Assembly: GCA_023212725.1 (NCBI GenBank)
Contig: JALBYF010000124.1
Location: forward strand, 1 to 19,063
Reading direction: 5' to 3'
Source: Tranzscheliella williamsii
Taxonomy: Eukaryota > Basidiomycota > Ustilaginomycetes > Ustilaginales > Ustilaginaceae
Length of the DNA: 19,063 bases
The first letter of the stretch is position 1; each line of letters starts with the position of its first letter. The translations under genes and the position numbers were made by a program. The notes under the pieces are model-generated. The model was not told where the DNA came from. It did no database searches and saw only the letters and a list, made by a program, of their open reading frames with translations. Below are positions 8,675-17,378 of the stretch, in pieces.

Positions 8675-10546
8675 ATGGTGCGTTTGGAGCAGGCGCCTGT
8701 CCAGGAAGAATTCGCCATGTCAAAGCCTCCCATCTTGACCCGAAGAGCTCGGCCAGAGAAGACCTTCACACGTGCTCAGCTGGCTGAGCGCATAGCCCAC
8801 GGCGAATCATTGGTGTTGCATCGCCGCAAAGTGTATAAACTCGACAAGTGGCTTGCGAATCATCCTGGCGGTGAGCTCGCCATTCTCCATTTTGTCGGGC
8901 GGGACGCCACCGATGAAATCGAAGCATACCATTCTCAGAAGACCCTGGACAGGCTTATGTCGCGATTCGTCATTGGTTACCTGGACAAACTCGAATGGGA
9001 GACCTATAGACCTCTGGTGCCCCCCATACAACTTGGCTATCGAAATGGTAGGCTGGATCACCCGCATGCCCACCTAGCCATGTGGAACCACCGCAATTCG
9101 CTCCCGTCAACAGCAGAATCCACTGACGATGATCTAGACGTCACCGAAAGGATAGAAGTAGACAAGATGCTGGCCAAGAAAGCCACTTCGCAGGAGAAGA
9201 ATCCATCCTTTTGCAGTCCATTGATCGTTGACCGACCAGATACTTTCCCGCTTCCTGTTGACCTTCTCGAACCTCCACCCGACCCAGCCTCGATCGACCC
9301 TGTCAAGGAAAGGAAGATCTCACAAGCATATAGAGTAATGCATGATCAAGTCAAGCAGTCTGGGCTCTATGATCTGCGCCCAGCAGGATATGCCCGCGAA
9401 CTGTCTCGTTACATCCTGCTAGCAGCCCTTGCCTACGCGTTCTGGTCGCGAGGTCAATCTCAACTGGCACAACACTCCCGCGTCCCGGCATCAAATGACG
9501 AGGGCTTGGCTGCCTGGTACGCACCGTCGTGGCAGTCATCCACCGTATCTTTTTTGCTTTCAAGTTTCTTTCTCGGTCTCTGTGGCCATCAGCTCACCTT
9601 TTCGGCGCACGACTCGGGTCATTCTGGAATCACCCATTCGTGGCCTGTAGACCGTATCATCGGTACGACGATCGCGAATTTCATCGGTGGACTCAGCATT
9701 GGTTGGTGGTGTGATAACCACGATGTTCACCACTTGGTCACGAATCACCCTGAGCATGATCCGGACATTCAGCATCTGCCGTTTTTCGCTATATCTCCTC
9801 AGTTTGTCCTGGCTGGTCAGACTACCGTGATCAGCACCGCTAGCGATGACACGACCGCTAGTCGTCCGCCTGCATCTAGGCCGCTTGGACTCTGGTCGTC
9901 CTACTATCGACGAGTGCTGGAATTTGACGCAGCCAGTCGTTTTCTGCTCAAACACCAGCACAAGCTATACTACATTATCATGTCACTGGGACGCTTCAAT
10001 CTATACGCCAACTCCTACGGCTTCTTGGCGTTAAAAGCACGCAGAGACAGATGGTGGGCGCTAGAAGTAGTCGGCATTGCGACGTTCTGGACTTGGTACG
10101 GCTACTGCCTCTTGGGCTCATTGCCAAGCTGGGGAATGCGGATCGCCTACCTGCTGATCAGCCACATTGTCACTTCGCCACTACATGTGCAGATTGTGCT
10201 CTCGCACTTTGCGCAATCTTCGGAGGACCGCGGGCTCAACGAGAGCTTTGCTTCGCGGCAGATCCGCACTACGATGGACGTCGACTGTCCGCCTTGGCTC
10301 GACTTTCTCCACGGCGGCCTGCATATGCAGGTCGCGCACCACCTCTTTCCCCGCGTCCCGAGACACAACTTGCGCGAACTAAGGGACAGATTCGTGGTCC
10401 CTTTCGCAAAGGCACAGAACCTGCAGTACCACGAGTACAGCTTCACCAAAGGCAACGGCATGGTCCTGTCCACGCTCAAAAAGGTCGCTGATCAGGTCCA
10501 CATCCTCTCCAAGGTGGCGGAAGCCCAAGCCAAAGGCGAGTTGTAG
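8675..10546 (+). CDS. Cytochrome b5-fused front-end desaturase, probable delta-8 sphingolipid desaturase
   Basis: ER membrane di-iron enzyme that inserts a double bond into a long acyl or sphingoid chain, taking electrons through its own b5 domain. The 623-residue protein has an N-terminal cytochrome b5 domain with HPGG (63-66) and a second haem histidine in EAYHSQ (86). Its three histidine boxes are HDSGH (312-316), HDVHH (349-353) and QVAHH (552-556). The Gln starting box 3 marks front-end and sphingolipid delta-8 desaturases. Hydrophobic spans lie near 246-258, 289-308 and 465-500. There is an acidic insert (about 145-190) and a Ser/Thr-rich insert after box 2 (about 383-402). The frame opens at TTG 8612; I chose ATG 8675 (A at -3, G at +4), with ATG 8717 as an alternative. 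Fungal members of this layout usually act on glucosylceramide sphingoid bases. A delta-6 fatty-acid desaturase is the main alternative. Confidence 0.9.
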   Translation: MVRLEQAPVQEEFAMSKPPILTRRARPEKTFTRAQLAERIAHGESLVLHRRKVYKLDKWLANHPGGELAILHFVGRDATDEIEAYHSQKTLDRLMSRFVIGYLDKLEWETYRPLVPPIQLGYRNGRLDHPHAHLAMWNHRNSLPSTAESTDDDLDVTERIEVDKMLAKKATSQEKNPSFCSPLIVDRPDTFPLPVDLLEPPPDPASIDPVKERKISQAYRVMHDQVKQSGLYDLRPAGYARELSRYILLAALAYAFWSRGQSQLAQHSRVPASNDEGLAAWYAPSWQSSTVSFLLSSFFLGLCGHQLTFSAHDSGHSGITHSWPVDRIIGTTIANFIGGLSIGWWCDNHDVHHLVTNHPEHDPDIQHLPFFAISPQFVLAGQTTVISTASDDTTASRPPASRPLGLWSSYYRRVLEFDAASRFLLKHQHKLYYIIMSLGRFNLYANSYGFLALKARRDRWWALEVVGIATFWTWYGYCLLGSLPSWGMRIAYLLISHIVTSPLHVQIVLSHFAQSSEDRGLNESFASRQIRTTMDVDCPPWLDFLHGGLHMQVAHHLFPRVPRHNLRELRDRFVVPFAKAQNLQYHEYSFTKGNGMVLSTLKKVADQVHILSKVAEAQAKGEL

Positions 10547-10770
10547 GTTAGACATTTTGGCATACTTGGTTTGCTTGTGATGGGCGACATCGTCCATCCA
10601 CCTGATCTCTGTTCGGCACTGGGGGAACAGTGAGACACGATTCCGAGACGGCGTGCAAGAGCTGTTTGTAATTATCCACGGCAGGGGATAATGCTATGGT
10701 TTGCTTTTACGTGCGCCGTACGACGAGAACGTTCTACGGGATGGAGAAGAGGAAGGAGCGTGACGGCAGA

Positions 10771-11739
10771 TTAGAAAGAGGTGATGGCGGCAAGTCTAGC
10801 TGCGAGGACGCGCTTTCCAACGGCGGTTTCAGCGCCCCTGAAGAGCTCCCACGCGTGGGGAAGGCCGCTGTAGACATAGAGATCTACATTGACGCCGGCT
10901 GTGAGGAGGCGTTGGGCGTAGGCGATGTCTTCATCGACGAAGATGTCGAGCTGGCCTACGTCGATGAAGGTGGAGGGGAGGGCATGGAGGGAGGTGGCTC
11001 TGGCAGGGGCGCAGTAGGGGGAGACGGGTGCGTCGTGGACGCCTGCTTTGTCGCCGAGAAGAGCGGTCCAGGAGAGGCGGTTGGACTCGTACGACCAAAC
11101 GGCGAAGGGTACTAGGGCGGGGTTGGGCGTGGTGTTACGGTCGTCGAGCATCGGGTAGACGAGGATCTGCTTGGCGAGCGGTGGGGCCAGCGCGCGGTCG
11201 CGTGCCTGAAGCGCGACGCCGGCGGCAATGCCTCCGCCGGCAGAATCGCCCATCACGGCAAGACGCGCAGCGTCCACGCCCAGCCGCTCGGCATGCGCAC
11301 TCACCCATGCAAGTGCATCGTAAGCATCATTGACTAGCACCTCGTCCTGGTGCTCCGGCGCAAGCCGATACTCGACACTAAAAAAGGTCACGCCTGACTG
11401 CTGCACGTACGGCTTGATAACACCCATAAAGTCCGCTGCAGAACCAGCCACCATGCCACCGCCATGCGTATACACAACGGCGGGTCCCAATGTCAATGCG
11501 ACCGCCGCCTCTGTTGCTACTTGGTACACAGTGATCTCTGCGCCATCACGAGTAGGCACAGCGTGCGTAGTAACGACAGTGTCCGTCTCCGGTAGAGCTG
11601 CTGCCAAGGCGCGTAGAATGTTAGAGAGATCTACTCGTTTTTGGATGATGGGGTCATCGGAGTAGGGCGTCCGTGCAGCCGCTTCTTGCAGCAAGGGTGC
11701 GGCTAATTGTAAGAATTCTTTGTCGTGAGTTAGTGTCAT
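10771..11739 (-). CDS. Alpha/beta-hydrolase, HSL-like (Abhydrolase_3) esterase
   Basis: Predicted soluble carboxylesterase or lipase-type enzyme of the hormone-sensitive-lipase family. In 322 residues, the oxyanion-hole motif HGGG is at 92-95, the nucleophile elbow GDSAGG has Ser166, and Asp265 (GQLDIF) and His295 (LPHAWE) complete the triad. Length and motif order match bacterial-type HSL esterases. There is no signal peptide or membrane span, so it is probably cytosolic. The substrate cannot be predicted. The ATG at 11739 is the first in frame. A TATAAA at 11757-11762 (minus) is only about 18 bases upstream, so either it is not the core promoter or transcription starts very close to the ATG. 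Its 3' end converges with the desaturase over 224 bases. Confidence 0.87.
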   Translation of the reverse strand: MTLTHDKEFLQLAAPLLQEAAARTPYSDDPIIQKRVDLSNILRALAAALPETDTVVTTHAVPTRDGAEITVYQVATEAAVALTLGPAVVYTHGGGMVAGSAADFMGVIKPYVQQSGVTFFSVEYRLAPEHQDEVLVNDAYDALAWVSAHAERLGVDAARLAVMGDSAGGGIAAGVALQARDRALAPPLAKQILVYPMLDDRNTTPNPALVPFAVWSYESNRLSWTALLGDKAGVHDAPVSPYCAPARATSLHALPSTFIDVGQLDIFVDEDIAYAQRLLTAGVNVDLYVYSGLPHAWELFRGAETAVGKRVLAARLAAITSF

Positions 11740-12694
11740 GATGCGGATTTGTGATGTTTATATCCGTCCAGCTGTGGTGGCAAGAAAGCAACAGACTGAA
11801 GGGCTACATTGAAGAATGGGGGGAGCGCCGTGCAACGCATACGCGTTTCTGTGCATACTCGCGATACAGGATAAGTTAGCAGCCTGGGGCATCGAGCCGA
11901 GCCATTCCGATCGGAATTCTGTTGGTGACAACTTAGTCGATCCGTGTAGCCGACGATCTTGGTGAAGGGTGTGCACCTTCTCCGCCATCCGTATTGATTG
12001 CCTGATGGCCTCAGCCTTTTGGCGCTGCCAACAGTCTGCGCTCCTTAGGATGGACACATAGGTATTGCTACTACTCGAGTAGGTTCCGTGGCAAGCAGTC
12101 CAAGCATGACAAAGTGTGCTGGACGTCAACCGTCGAAGCGTTTCCTTTCGAAGCGGTACTCAAACTGTTCGGTATTTGAGTGATGCCGGCGGTGCTGTTT
12201 CTAGCTCCACTCTATGTCCGCTTCCATCATACATGTGCCTGAAGCAGTCAGACTGATGGTGTGGCCAGCCACAGTGTGGTGCGACATCTGGCCCGATCAC
12301 GATCAGCGATAGCCGATTCTGATGCCATCGATTGTGATTATTCTTGGATCTCGATTTGAAGATCCCCCGACGTGTTGTTCTTGCGATATGGCTCCGGATC
12401 TGCAATCTCAATAATAAAACGAGGTTCAGGTTGTATTGACTACTAAGATAGTTCGGGTTTTAGTCTTCTCCGGGAACCGAAGAGCAAAGATCGGCGCGGG
12501 CCGCGGAAGCGGAATCTTTGAAGCGGGGGAGTCTAAAATCCGGCGAGATTGTCGATATGCAGCTTGTTCTAATTCTGAGATGCGCAGCTCGACGCCTCAC
12601 GCCATTTCTTGAATGCTTATAAAGAAGCAGACCGCGTCCCCAACTTTGACCTGAACATCAACCTTCCGACAAGATCGGCACTTCGCATTTCAAG
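11740..12694. promoter_or_regulatory. Divergent hydrolase-oxidoreductase intergenic region
   Basis: A 955-base interval without a credible gene; ORFs of 84-124 codons on the minus strand show no recognisable domain. It holds a TATAAAG at 12618-12624 ahead of the oxidoreductase and a TATAAA on the minus strand at 11757-11762. An inverted CGG-N3-CCG at 12471-12479 has the form bound by some Zn2Cys6 factors, but such a short motif is expected by chance fairly often in a region this size. Confidence 0.45.
12618..12624 (+). promoter_or_regulatory. Candidate TATA box for the AIF-like oxidoreductase gene
   Basis: TATAAAG lies 71-77 bases before the ATG at 12695, which leaves room for a transcription start about 30 bases downstream and a leader of about 40 bases. 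The intervening leader has no ATG. Position and sequence fit a core promoter element; there is no direct evidence of use. Confidence 0.45.
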
Positions 12695-13894
12695 ATGTCA
12701 TACAAGAACATCGTCGTCGTCGGCGCGTCTACAGCAGGCCACGCCACAGCCTCGAGCCTCTCCGAGAAGTTGCCCGACTCTCATCGTGTCATCCTCATCG
12801 AAGCCAATCCCGTAGCCTATTGGAGCATCGCGGCACTGCGAGCCTCCGTCCTACCCGGCTTTGAATCCGAGGTCGTGCACGACCTCACTACCGAAACTGT
12901 CTTTGGCGCCAACAGCAGGCACATTGCCATCGCCTCGACTAAAGTGATCGCCCTTCATGAAGACTATGTTGTCGTCGATCGAGACATCACGTCATTGGTT
13001 TCGGGGTCTTCCCTGGAAGGCGAGAACACTAGAATCCCGTTCTACAAGGCAACATTGGCCATCGGTGCTCAATACGGTTTTCCGGCACGCATATCTACGG
13101 AGGCTAAATCAAAGGAGGACATCTTTCGAGACTTCCAGAAATTGCAAGGCCAGATCAAAGAATCCACCAACCTCCTTGTTGTTGGCGGTGGCCCGACCGG
13201 TGTAGAGTTCACCGGCGAGGTGCTCGACGTATATCCCGAAAAGGCCGCTTCCACCACTTTGATCACCCGCGGCAATTATCTGATTAGCGACGGCAAGGAT
13301 GCGTTCACTGGTCTCTCCAACAAGCTCGTCAGCCAGCTCCGAAGCAAGGGTGTCACGGTACTTTTGAACGACTCTCTCGATACTAGTGACCTTAGCACAG
13401 GCGCTCAGGGCCAGCTCAGAAGTTTCAACACTGCGTCGGGCAAGAACATCGACGCAGACTTTGTGCTTCTGGGAACCGGTGGAAAGCCCAACACAACGTT
13501 GATCCGGGCCGTCGATCCAACCGTGCTCAACTCGGTCGGTCGCGTGACGGTCAATCCAGATCTCACCGTTAAGTCCTCCAACCCGCTCTGGAAAAATTAC
13601 TTTGTACCGGGCGATGCCAACGACCTCGACGTACCTAAAACCAGCTTCATGGCAGGCAAGCAAGGCGTGTCCGTGGGGAAGAACATCTTGGCCCTCGTAC
13701 AAGCCGAGGCAAGCGAGCAAAAGGTCACACTCACCCCAGCACCAGGGCCCCCTGGCAGTCTTATCGTTGTTCCCCTTGGCAAGAGCGGAGGTGCAGGCTA
13801 CCTCTTCTACTTCACCGTCGGCTCATGGATAAGCTCGTTCGTCAAGGGTAAAACTCTCCTTCTGGGCATGTTCCATGCCAGTTTCAAACAGTAA
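12695..13894 (+). CDS. AIF/AMID (FSP1)-like FAD-dependent NAD(P)H oxidoreductase
   Basis: Predicted pyridine-nucleotide oxidoreductase of the apoptosis-inducing-factor / AMID family, which moves electrons from NAD(P)H through FAD to quinones or other acceptors. In 399 residues, the N-terminal Rossmann fold starts IVVVGASTAGHATA (6-19). A second nucleotide-binding fold has LLVVGGGPTGVEFTGE (160-175), and LLGTGGKPNT and the late FAD motif FVPGDAND (303-310) complete the two-dinucleotide fold. There is no mitochondrial targeting sequence and no strong membrane span, so it may be cytosolic or peripheral to membranes. The ATG at 12695 is preceded by AAG (A at -3). Its precise acceptor is unknown; a type II NADH dehydrogenase is less likely because it is shorter and lacks that family's C-terminal membrane region. 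Confidence 0.86.
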   Translation: MSYKNIVVVGASTAGHATASSLSEKLPDSHRVILIEANPVAYWSIAALRASVLPGFESEVVHDLTTETVFGANSRHIAIASTKVIALHEDYVVVDRDITSLVSGSSLEGENTRIPFYKATLAIGAQYGFPARISTEAKSKEDIFRDFQKLQGQIKESTNLLVVGGGPTGVEFTGEVLDVYPEKAASTTLITRGNYLISDGKDAFTGLSNKLVSQLRSKGVTVLLNDSLDTSDLSTGAQGQLRSFNTASGKNIDADFVLLGTGGKPNTTLIRAVDPTVLNSVGRVTVNPDLTVKSSNPLWKNYFVPGDANDLDVPKTSFMAGKQGVSVGKNILALVQAEASEQKVTLTPAPGPPGSLIVVPLGKSGGAGYLFYFTVGSWISSFVKGKTLLLGMFHASFKQ

Positions 13895-14057
13895 CATTCA
13901 GGCAGTCACGCGTACTAGCTCCCAATTCCCTTTCTCCGCCTAAACCCAAGTGTGATCCTGTCTCGTCATCCCCCTACCCTCCTTGTACCACAACGTGGTT
14001 CCTCGTCTCTATACCTCAATCAACGTTGTCGTCGAAGTCTTGCTGCTCCTATTTGGT

Positions 14058-14395
14058 CTAGATGTGATTGAATATGGAAGCTTCGCAGCAGGACGATGAA
14101 CTGGGAAGGGGTCTCGTCTCGGCCGGTTCTTGCAGGTTCAGATCTATATATACCTCATCCGTCGTGGACTCGGCACCATCAGTGACACTTGCATCCCTGG
14201 CGAGCGTACCAAAGCTTGATTCAACTGCATAGAAAAGTTCCGAGAGCGTGCCATACTCCTACGTCTGTCCCGGTACCGTACGACCTGCGGTCTTGTGCAG
14301 CAATAGCACCTTGTCGCACGCCAGAATTGGGCCGAAGCGATGGGCTAACATGTTGGACCGGGGGAATGCCCAGGTAGCGTCAATGACAGCAAAAG
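14058..14395 (-). pseudogene. Relic of the C-terminal nucleotide-binding domain of an ABC (probably ABCC/MRP-type) transporter
   Basis: One minus-strand frame reads LAHRFGPILACDKVLLL followed, after a short disrupted segment and an in-frame TAG (14259-14261), by EYGTLSELFYAVESSFGTLA, and runs to a TAG at 14058-14060. This order matches the end of ABC exporter ATPase domains: the H-loop AHR (His codon 14340-14342), the strand with a D-K/R-V-L-V-L core, the E-[FY]-G/D-T-P-x-E-L turn, and the final F-x-x-L helix seen in ABCC transporters. No Walker A, signature motif or Walker B is evident upstream in any frame, so most of the gene is gone. The stop lies inside a conserved loop and is accompanied by about ten extra residues. 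I call a pseudogene fragment, not a functional gene. Confidence 0.55.
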
Positions 14396-14930
14396 AGGAA
14401 CAAGGCGAAACAGGTCAACTATATGTTCCGTTTTTCTTTTCGATAGTCTGCCAAAGGGCCCCACACAATGAGTTACAGATCATCAACACCGTGTAGCCGC
14501 CGAGCGCCTCCGGGTCGGCGCGCTCAGGGGCCAATCTTCCGGGAGCGGACTCGTTCTTTCTCCTAACGCTTAGATTGCAAGTGAGGAGATGCGAAACGAT
14601 CGTGGCTGTGCCATTGGATCATCGAGCAAAAGTAACTAGCAAACCAAGTCGTACTTGTTTCTTACACTATGGGTGTATACCAGTAGCAGTCCCAGGTTTG
14701 ACGTCTGCCAGCAATGTCTTGCTATGGCCCCAAGATCTTGTTACCTTCTGCTTTAATGACAATATCACCGTTCCTTTATCTTTCTCTACCAGCGTTAGCG
14801 ATAAATCAGGACGTGCTACAGAAAGCTAGCGGTGCAGAGATATGCTCAAGCATTGACTATTTCCTTCGCCCAGCCCCTCGTTCACAATCGGCCTAGCCGG
14901 CCTTCCTGTCTGGTCATTTTTCCTCTTTCA

Positions 14931-15071
14931 CTCTTTACCTTCAAACGCGCAACACATCTGTACTGCGCCGTAGGCATCGTGCTTGCAGTCTTCCCATTTC
15001 TCGGCCTTCCCATAACGCTTAGGAAGGTTTCTCTACAGTCCCAGTCGATCTGGGGCGACATGGACCGCTAG
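14931..15071 (+). other. Hydrophobic start-less ORF tail, possible transporter relic
   Basis: The plus-strand frame ending in TAG at 15069-15071 contains a membrane-like segment (YCAVGIVLAVFPFLGLPI) followed by a basic and polar tail. That is a plausible last transmembrane helix and cytosolic tail of a permease. The frame has no ATG ahead of it, and nothing upstream continues a transporter. I cannot name a family with confidence; it may be chance. Confidence 0.2.
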
Positions 15072-15187
15072 CAAGCCGCCTCACTTGGCTAGGGTTTTTG
15101 CTCCGGTCAGAAGTTCCTAGTTGTTCAGATCTCTGCATTAATTCGACCTTGCAATCAACTGTGACCGATGTGATGTAACGTACTTGC

Positions 15188-17047
15188 TCACCACCAGGCC
15201 AATTCATCGACGCCAAGGTGGCCGGGAACCGTCCACCTGAGATCGTCTGCTGGTTCCGTGTCGCTTCGGCCACTCGTCTGTGAAGGAGTTCCAGCGTGCC
15301 GTATGGCGAGCACCCAGGCTTCATCGCGCCCTATGCCACGTACCCTGTAGGCCCCCGCAAACTTGGCTAGGGTAGTGGCGGCTTCGGGCACAATGTCTTC
15401 AGGCGGATTGTCCCACGCCTCCGCACCGTGCAACCGTCCGAGACTCTTAATCCACTCTGCCGTCGAGGCAAGGCTGATCTGGACGTGCCAGCCGTCGTGA
15501 TCCTGCTCGCCGCGGATCGCCGTCAGTAGGGTGCGGCACTTGCACGCTAGCGCTGCGAATGCCATAAGGAAGCCGGCCGTGTAGTCGAGAGCCTGCACGG
15601 GAAACGCCTTTGGCGCCAGAGCTGCTGCATCATGCGCCGACAATGATCCCCGCCCCATGTGCGCGCGGTAGCTCTCCGCCTCCAGGTGGTTTAGGCCGGC
15701 GGAAGTCTGCGTCAGCGAGTCGAAGCCGCGTGTGCCCGCCCACGGCCCTGTGAATCCAAACGCCCTGAGCTCTACGTAGATAATCCCCGGCCGAAGCGCC
15801 TGGAGATCGTCGGGACCCAGTCCACGCGAGGCGAGGCTCCCCGGTCGGTACGCTTGCGAAAAGATGTCTGCGCCCTGCAGCACGGTTTGTAGCTTTTTCG
15901 GGAGCGGCGGGTGGTTGTGCTTGGTCTTGGGTGCGGATTTGGACAGTGTGATGAGAGCGGCCCGCTTGCTCCGTGCCGTGTTGAGCTCTGTGATCGGCAG
16001 GTTGGGTAGTGCTGCGCTGCTGACCAGAAGCACCTTGGCGCCGTGCGCCGCGAGCGACCTGGCTGCGGTAGGGCCGGCGATCACACGGGACATGTCGACC
16101 ATCTTAAGCGCTCCACAGCCGTCCTCCGCTGGCCCCGCTATCGGCGGAGCGTGTTGGGCGGCGGAGCGCGTCTTAATGCGTGTGATCCTGAACGCAGAGC
16201 CGTTGTTCTCTTCCACCCAGCGCTTGGCCGCGCTGCCCATTGGGGACGCGGCCCATGCTGTCTCGGAGCGGTAGGCGGTGACGCAGAGGCCGCGTGACTG
16301 TGCTGCGAGCTCAAAATCTTCAGCATGCCAGCCGCTCAGCTTGGCCTGGACTTCGGTGCGGGTGGCGCGGGCGAGGAGGCGGGCGGTCTCGGGTGCATCG
16401 CAGACGGCGTCGGCAGGAGCGAGGCCGAGCAGCTGCAGGACGCCCAGCTTATGGTGCGGAAAGTTGCTGTGGATTCGCACCATTGCCATGCAAGCATCAG
16501 TGGCGGCGGGTGCAGTGTAGTAAACCCCGGCGATGGCGTCCCACTCGGCGATGGCGTTGTGGGGGATCCCCAGCGTGCGCTTGGCTATTTCGCTTGAGGG
16601 CGCCTGTGCGTGTGCGAGCATCTCGTCAAGGCGCAGTAGTCTCTGGCGCTCCTCGGGTGCGTACACCTGGGTCCATCCTTTGTACTCGAGCACGGCGTGC
16701 TGGGCGTCCACCGTGGTCCTTGGGAGCACAATGCTGTTTATCTGTTGTTCGGCATCGCGTGCAGGCGTCGACGAGTCGTGCGCGATTCGGCCCAGTGCCA
16801 AGTAAAGGTGATGTGCGAGCGCAACCGCAGCGATGCTGCCCTGAGCGACGGCCGTCAGTTGAAACGATGAGCGGAGCGCCTGTCGCCCGTCCCCTGGGTC
16901 CCCAGGCAGCACCAAATGTCCCGCCTCAAGCGTGTTGGAAAGTATCGCTGCAGGTAACCTGGCCTGCAACCACAGCTGTCGCACGACGTCGAGCCCCGAA
17001 GTTCTTGTTGCGCGTGCAGAAGCGGAAGCCATCCTTCCATTCTGCAT
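15188..17047 (-). CDS. Family III CoA-transferase (CaiB/BaiF, formyl-CoA transferase superfamily), two-domain form
   Basis: Predicted enzyme transferring CoA between organic acids, or a related acyl-CoA racemase. The 619-residue protein has a divergent N-terminal CaiB-like half (about 20-290, with EWDAIAGVYYT and RIHSNFPHHK) and a canonical C-terminal half. The latter has DMSRVIAGPTAARSLAAHGA (318-337), SKRAALITL (360-368), ADIFSQAYRPG (393-403), the block GIIYVELRAFGFTGPW (421-436), and ALDYTAGFL (486-494), whose Asp488 aligns with the family's catalytic aspartate. It is longer than single-domain bacterial enzymes (about 400-430). There is no targeting signal. The ATG at 17047 is the first in frame; a second at 17032 would remove five residues. 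The gene is visibly GC-richer than its flanks. Its promoter region is about 290 bases up to a LINE insertion in the same orientation. Substrate unknown. Confidence 0.82.
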   Translation of the reverse strand: MQNGRMASASARATRTSGLDVVRQLWLQARLPAAILSNTLEAGHLVLPGDPGDGRQALRSSFQLTAVAQGSIAAVALAHHLYLALGRIAHDSSTPARDAEQQINSIVLPRTTVDAQHAVLEYKGWTQVYAPEERQRLLRLDEMLAHAQAPSSEIAKRTLGIPHNAIAEWDAIAGVYYTAPAATDACMAMVRIHSNFPHHKLGVLQLLGLAPADAVCDAPETARLLARATRTEVQAKLSGWHAEDFELAAQSRGLCVTAYRSETAWAASPMGSAAKRWVEENNGSAFRITRIKTRSAAQHAPPIAGPAEDGCGALKMVDMSRVIAGPTAARSLAAHGAKVLLVSSAALPNLPITELNTARSKRAALITLSKSAPKTKHNHPPLPKKLQTVLQGADIFSQAYRPGSLASRGLGPDDLQALRPGIIYVELRAFGFTGPWAGTRGFDSLTQTSAGLNHLEAESYRAHMGRGSLSAHDAAALAPKAFPVQALDYTAGFLMAFAALACKCRTLLTAIRGEQDHDGWHVQISLASTAEWIKSLGRLHGAEAWDNPPEDIVPEAATTLAKFAGAYRVRGIGRDEAWVLAIRHAGTPSQTSGRSDTEPADDLRWTVPGHLGVDELAWW

Positions 17048-17341
17048 CGCGATTTAGCACCTGTAGATCGGCCTGAGCGGTGCGGTTAGGAGCTTTCTAA
17101 CAGATGTGATGTGAGGCTCCGGCCACCGTGAGCGAAAAGCTTGCCCAGGCATGCGGCACGGACAGTACGAGTACCTACGACATGGTGCGTCACACAACAA
17201 AAGAGGAGCTGGCTGAGAAGGAGAGATGTCGTTCACATAACATTCATGAGTCAAAGAGCAGGCCGCAAATCTGATGCACCAAACAATTGCAAAAAAAAGG
17301 GTGTGCCGGCTGCCTGGGACTTAGACAGTCTTGCATTGTCA
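17048..17341 (-). promoter_or_regulatory. Remaining upstream region of the CoA-transferase gene
   Basis: Only about 294 bases separate the CoA-transferase ATG from the A-rich 3' tail of the LINE. No TATA box or other clear element is visible, and no additional gene. The LINE insertion sets the distal limit of native promoter sequence, so any older upstream elements have been displaced by the element's length. Confidence 0.4.
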
Positions 17342-17378
17342 TTTTTTTTTTTTTGTTTTTTTTTTGTTTTTTTTGTTT
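17342..17378 (-). repeat. A-rich 3' tail of the LINE
   Basis: On the plus strand this reads T13-G-T10-G-T8-G-T3; in element orientation it is A3-C-A8-C-A10-C-A13. An A-rich tract after the 3' UTR, immediately before unrelated flanking DNA, is the normal signature of target-primed reverse transcription. The regular C interruptions suggest either template slippage or mutation of an original poly(A). Confidence 0.85.

Larger units (their letters stand above)
13895..15187. other. Gene-poor interval with decayed coding relics
   Basis: About 1.3 kb between the oxidoreductase stop and the CoA-transferase stop. Bases 13895-14057 look like ordinary 3' flank. Bases 14058-14395 (minus) carry a decayed ABC-transporter C-terminus. 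Bases 14400-14930 show nothing recognisable in six frames. Bases about 14931-15071 (plus) encode a hydrophobic, permease-tail-like peptide lacking any start. No tRNA, tandem repeat or terminal inverted repeat was seen. Confidence 0.6.

Noticed and set aside
11758..12129. 123-codon minus-strand ORF upstream of the hydrolase
   Set aside because: No recognisable domain, Cys/His/Ser-scattered composition, and it occupies the hydrolase promoter region on the same strand.
13109..13720. 203-codon minus-strand ORF opposite the AIF-like gene
   Set aside because: Antisense to the dinucleotide-binding folds; no family resemblance.
10771..17047. Hydrolase, oxidoreductase, ABC relic and CoA-transferase as a new metabolic or defence system
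   Set aside because: No shared regulation, no core biosynthetic enzyme and no pathway link is visible; the genes alternate in strand and one is a pseudogene, so a system claim is not supported.
16294..17076. 260-codon plus-strand ORF opposite the CoA-transferase
   Set aside because: Arg/Gly/Ala-rich low-information translation antisense to a recognisable enzyme; typical of high-GC genes.
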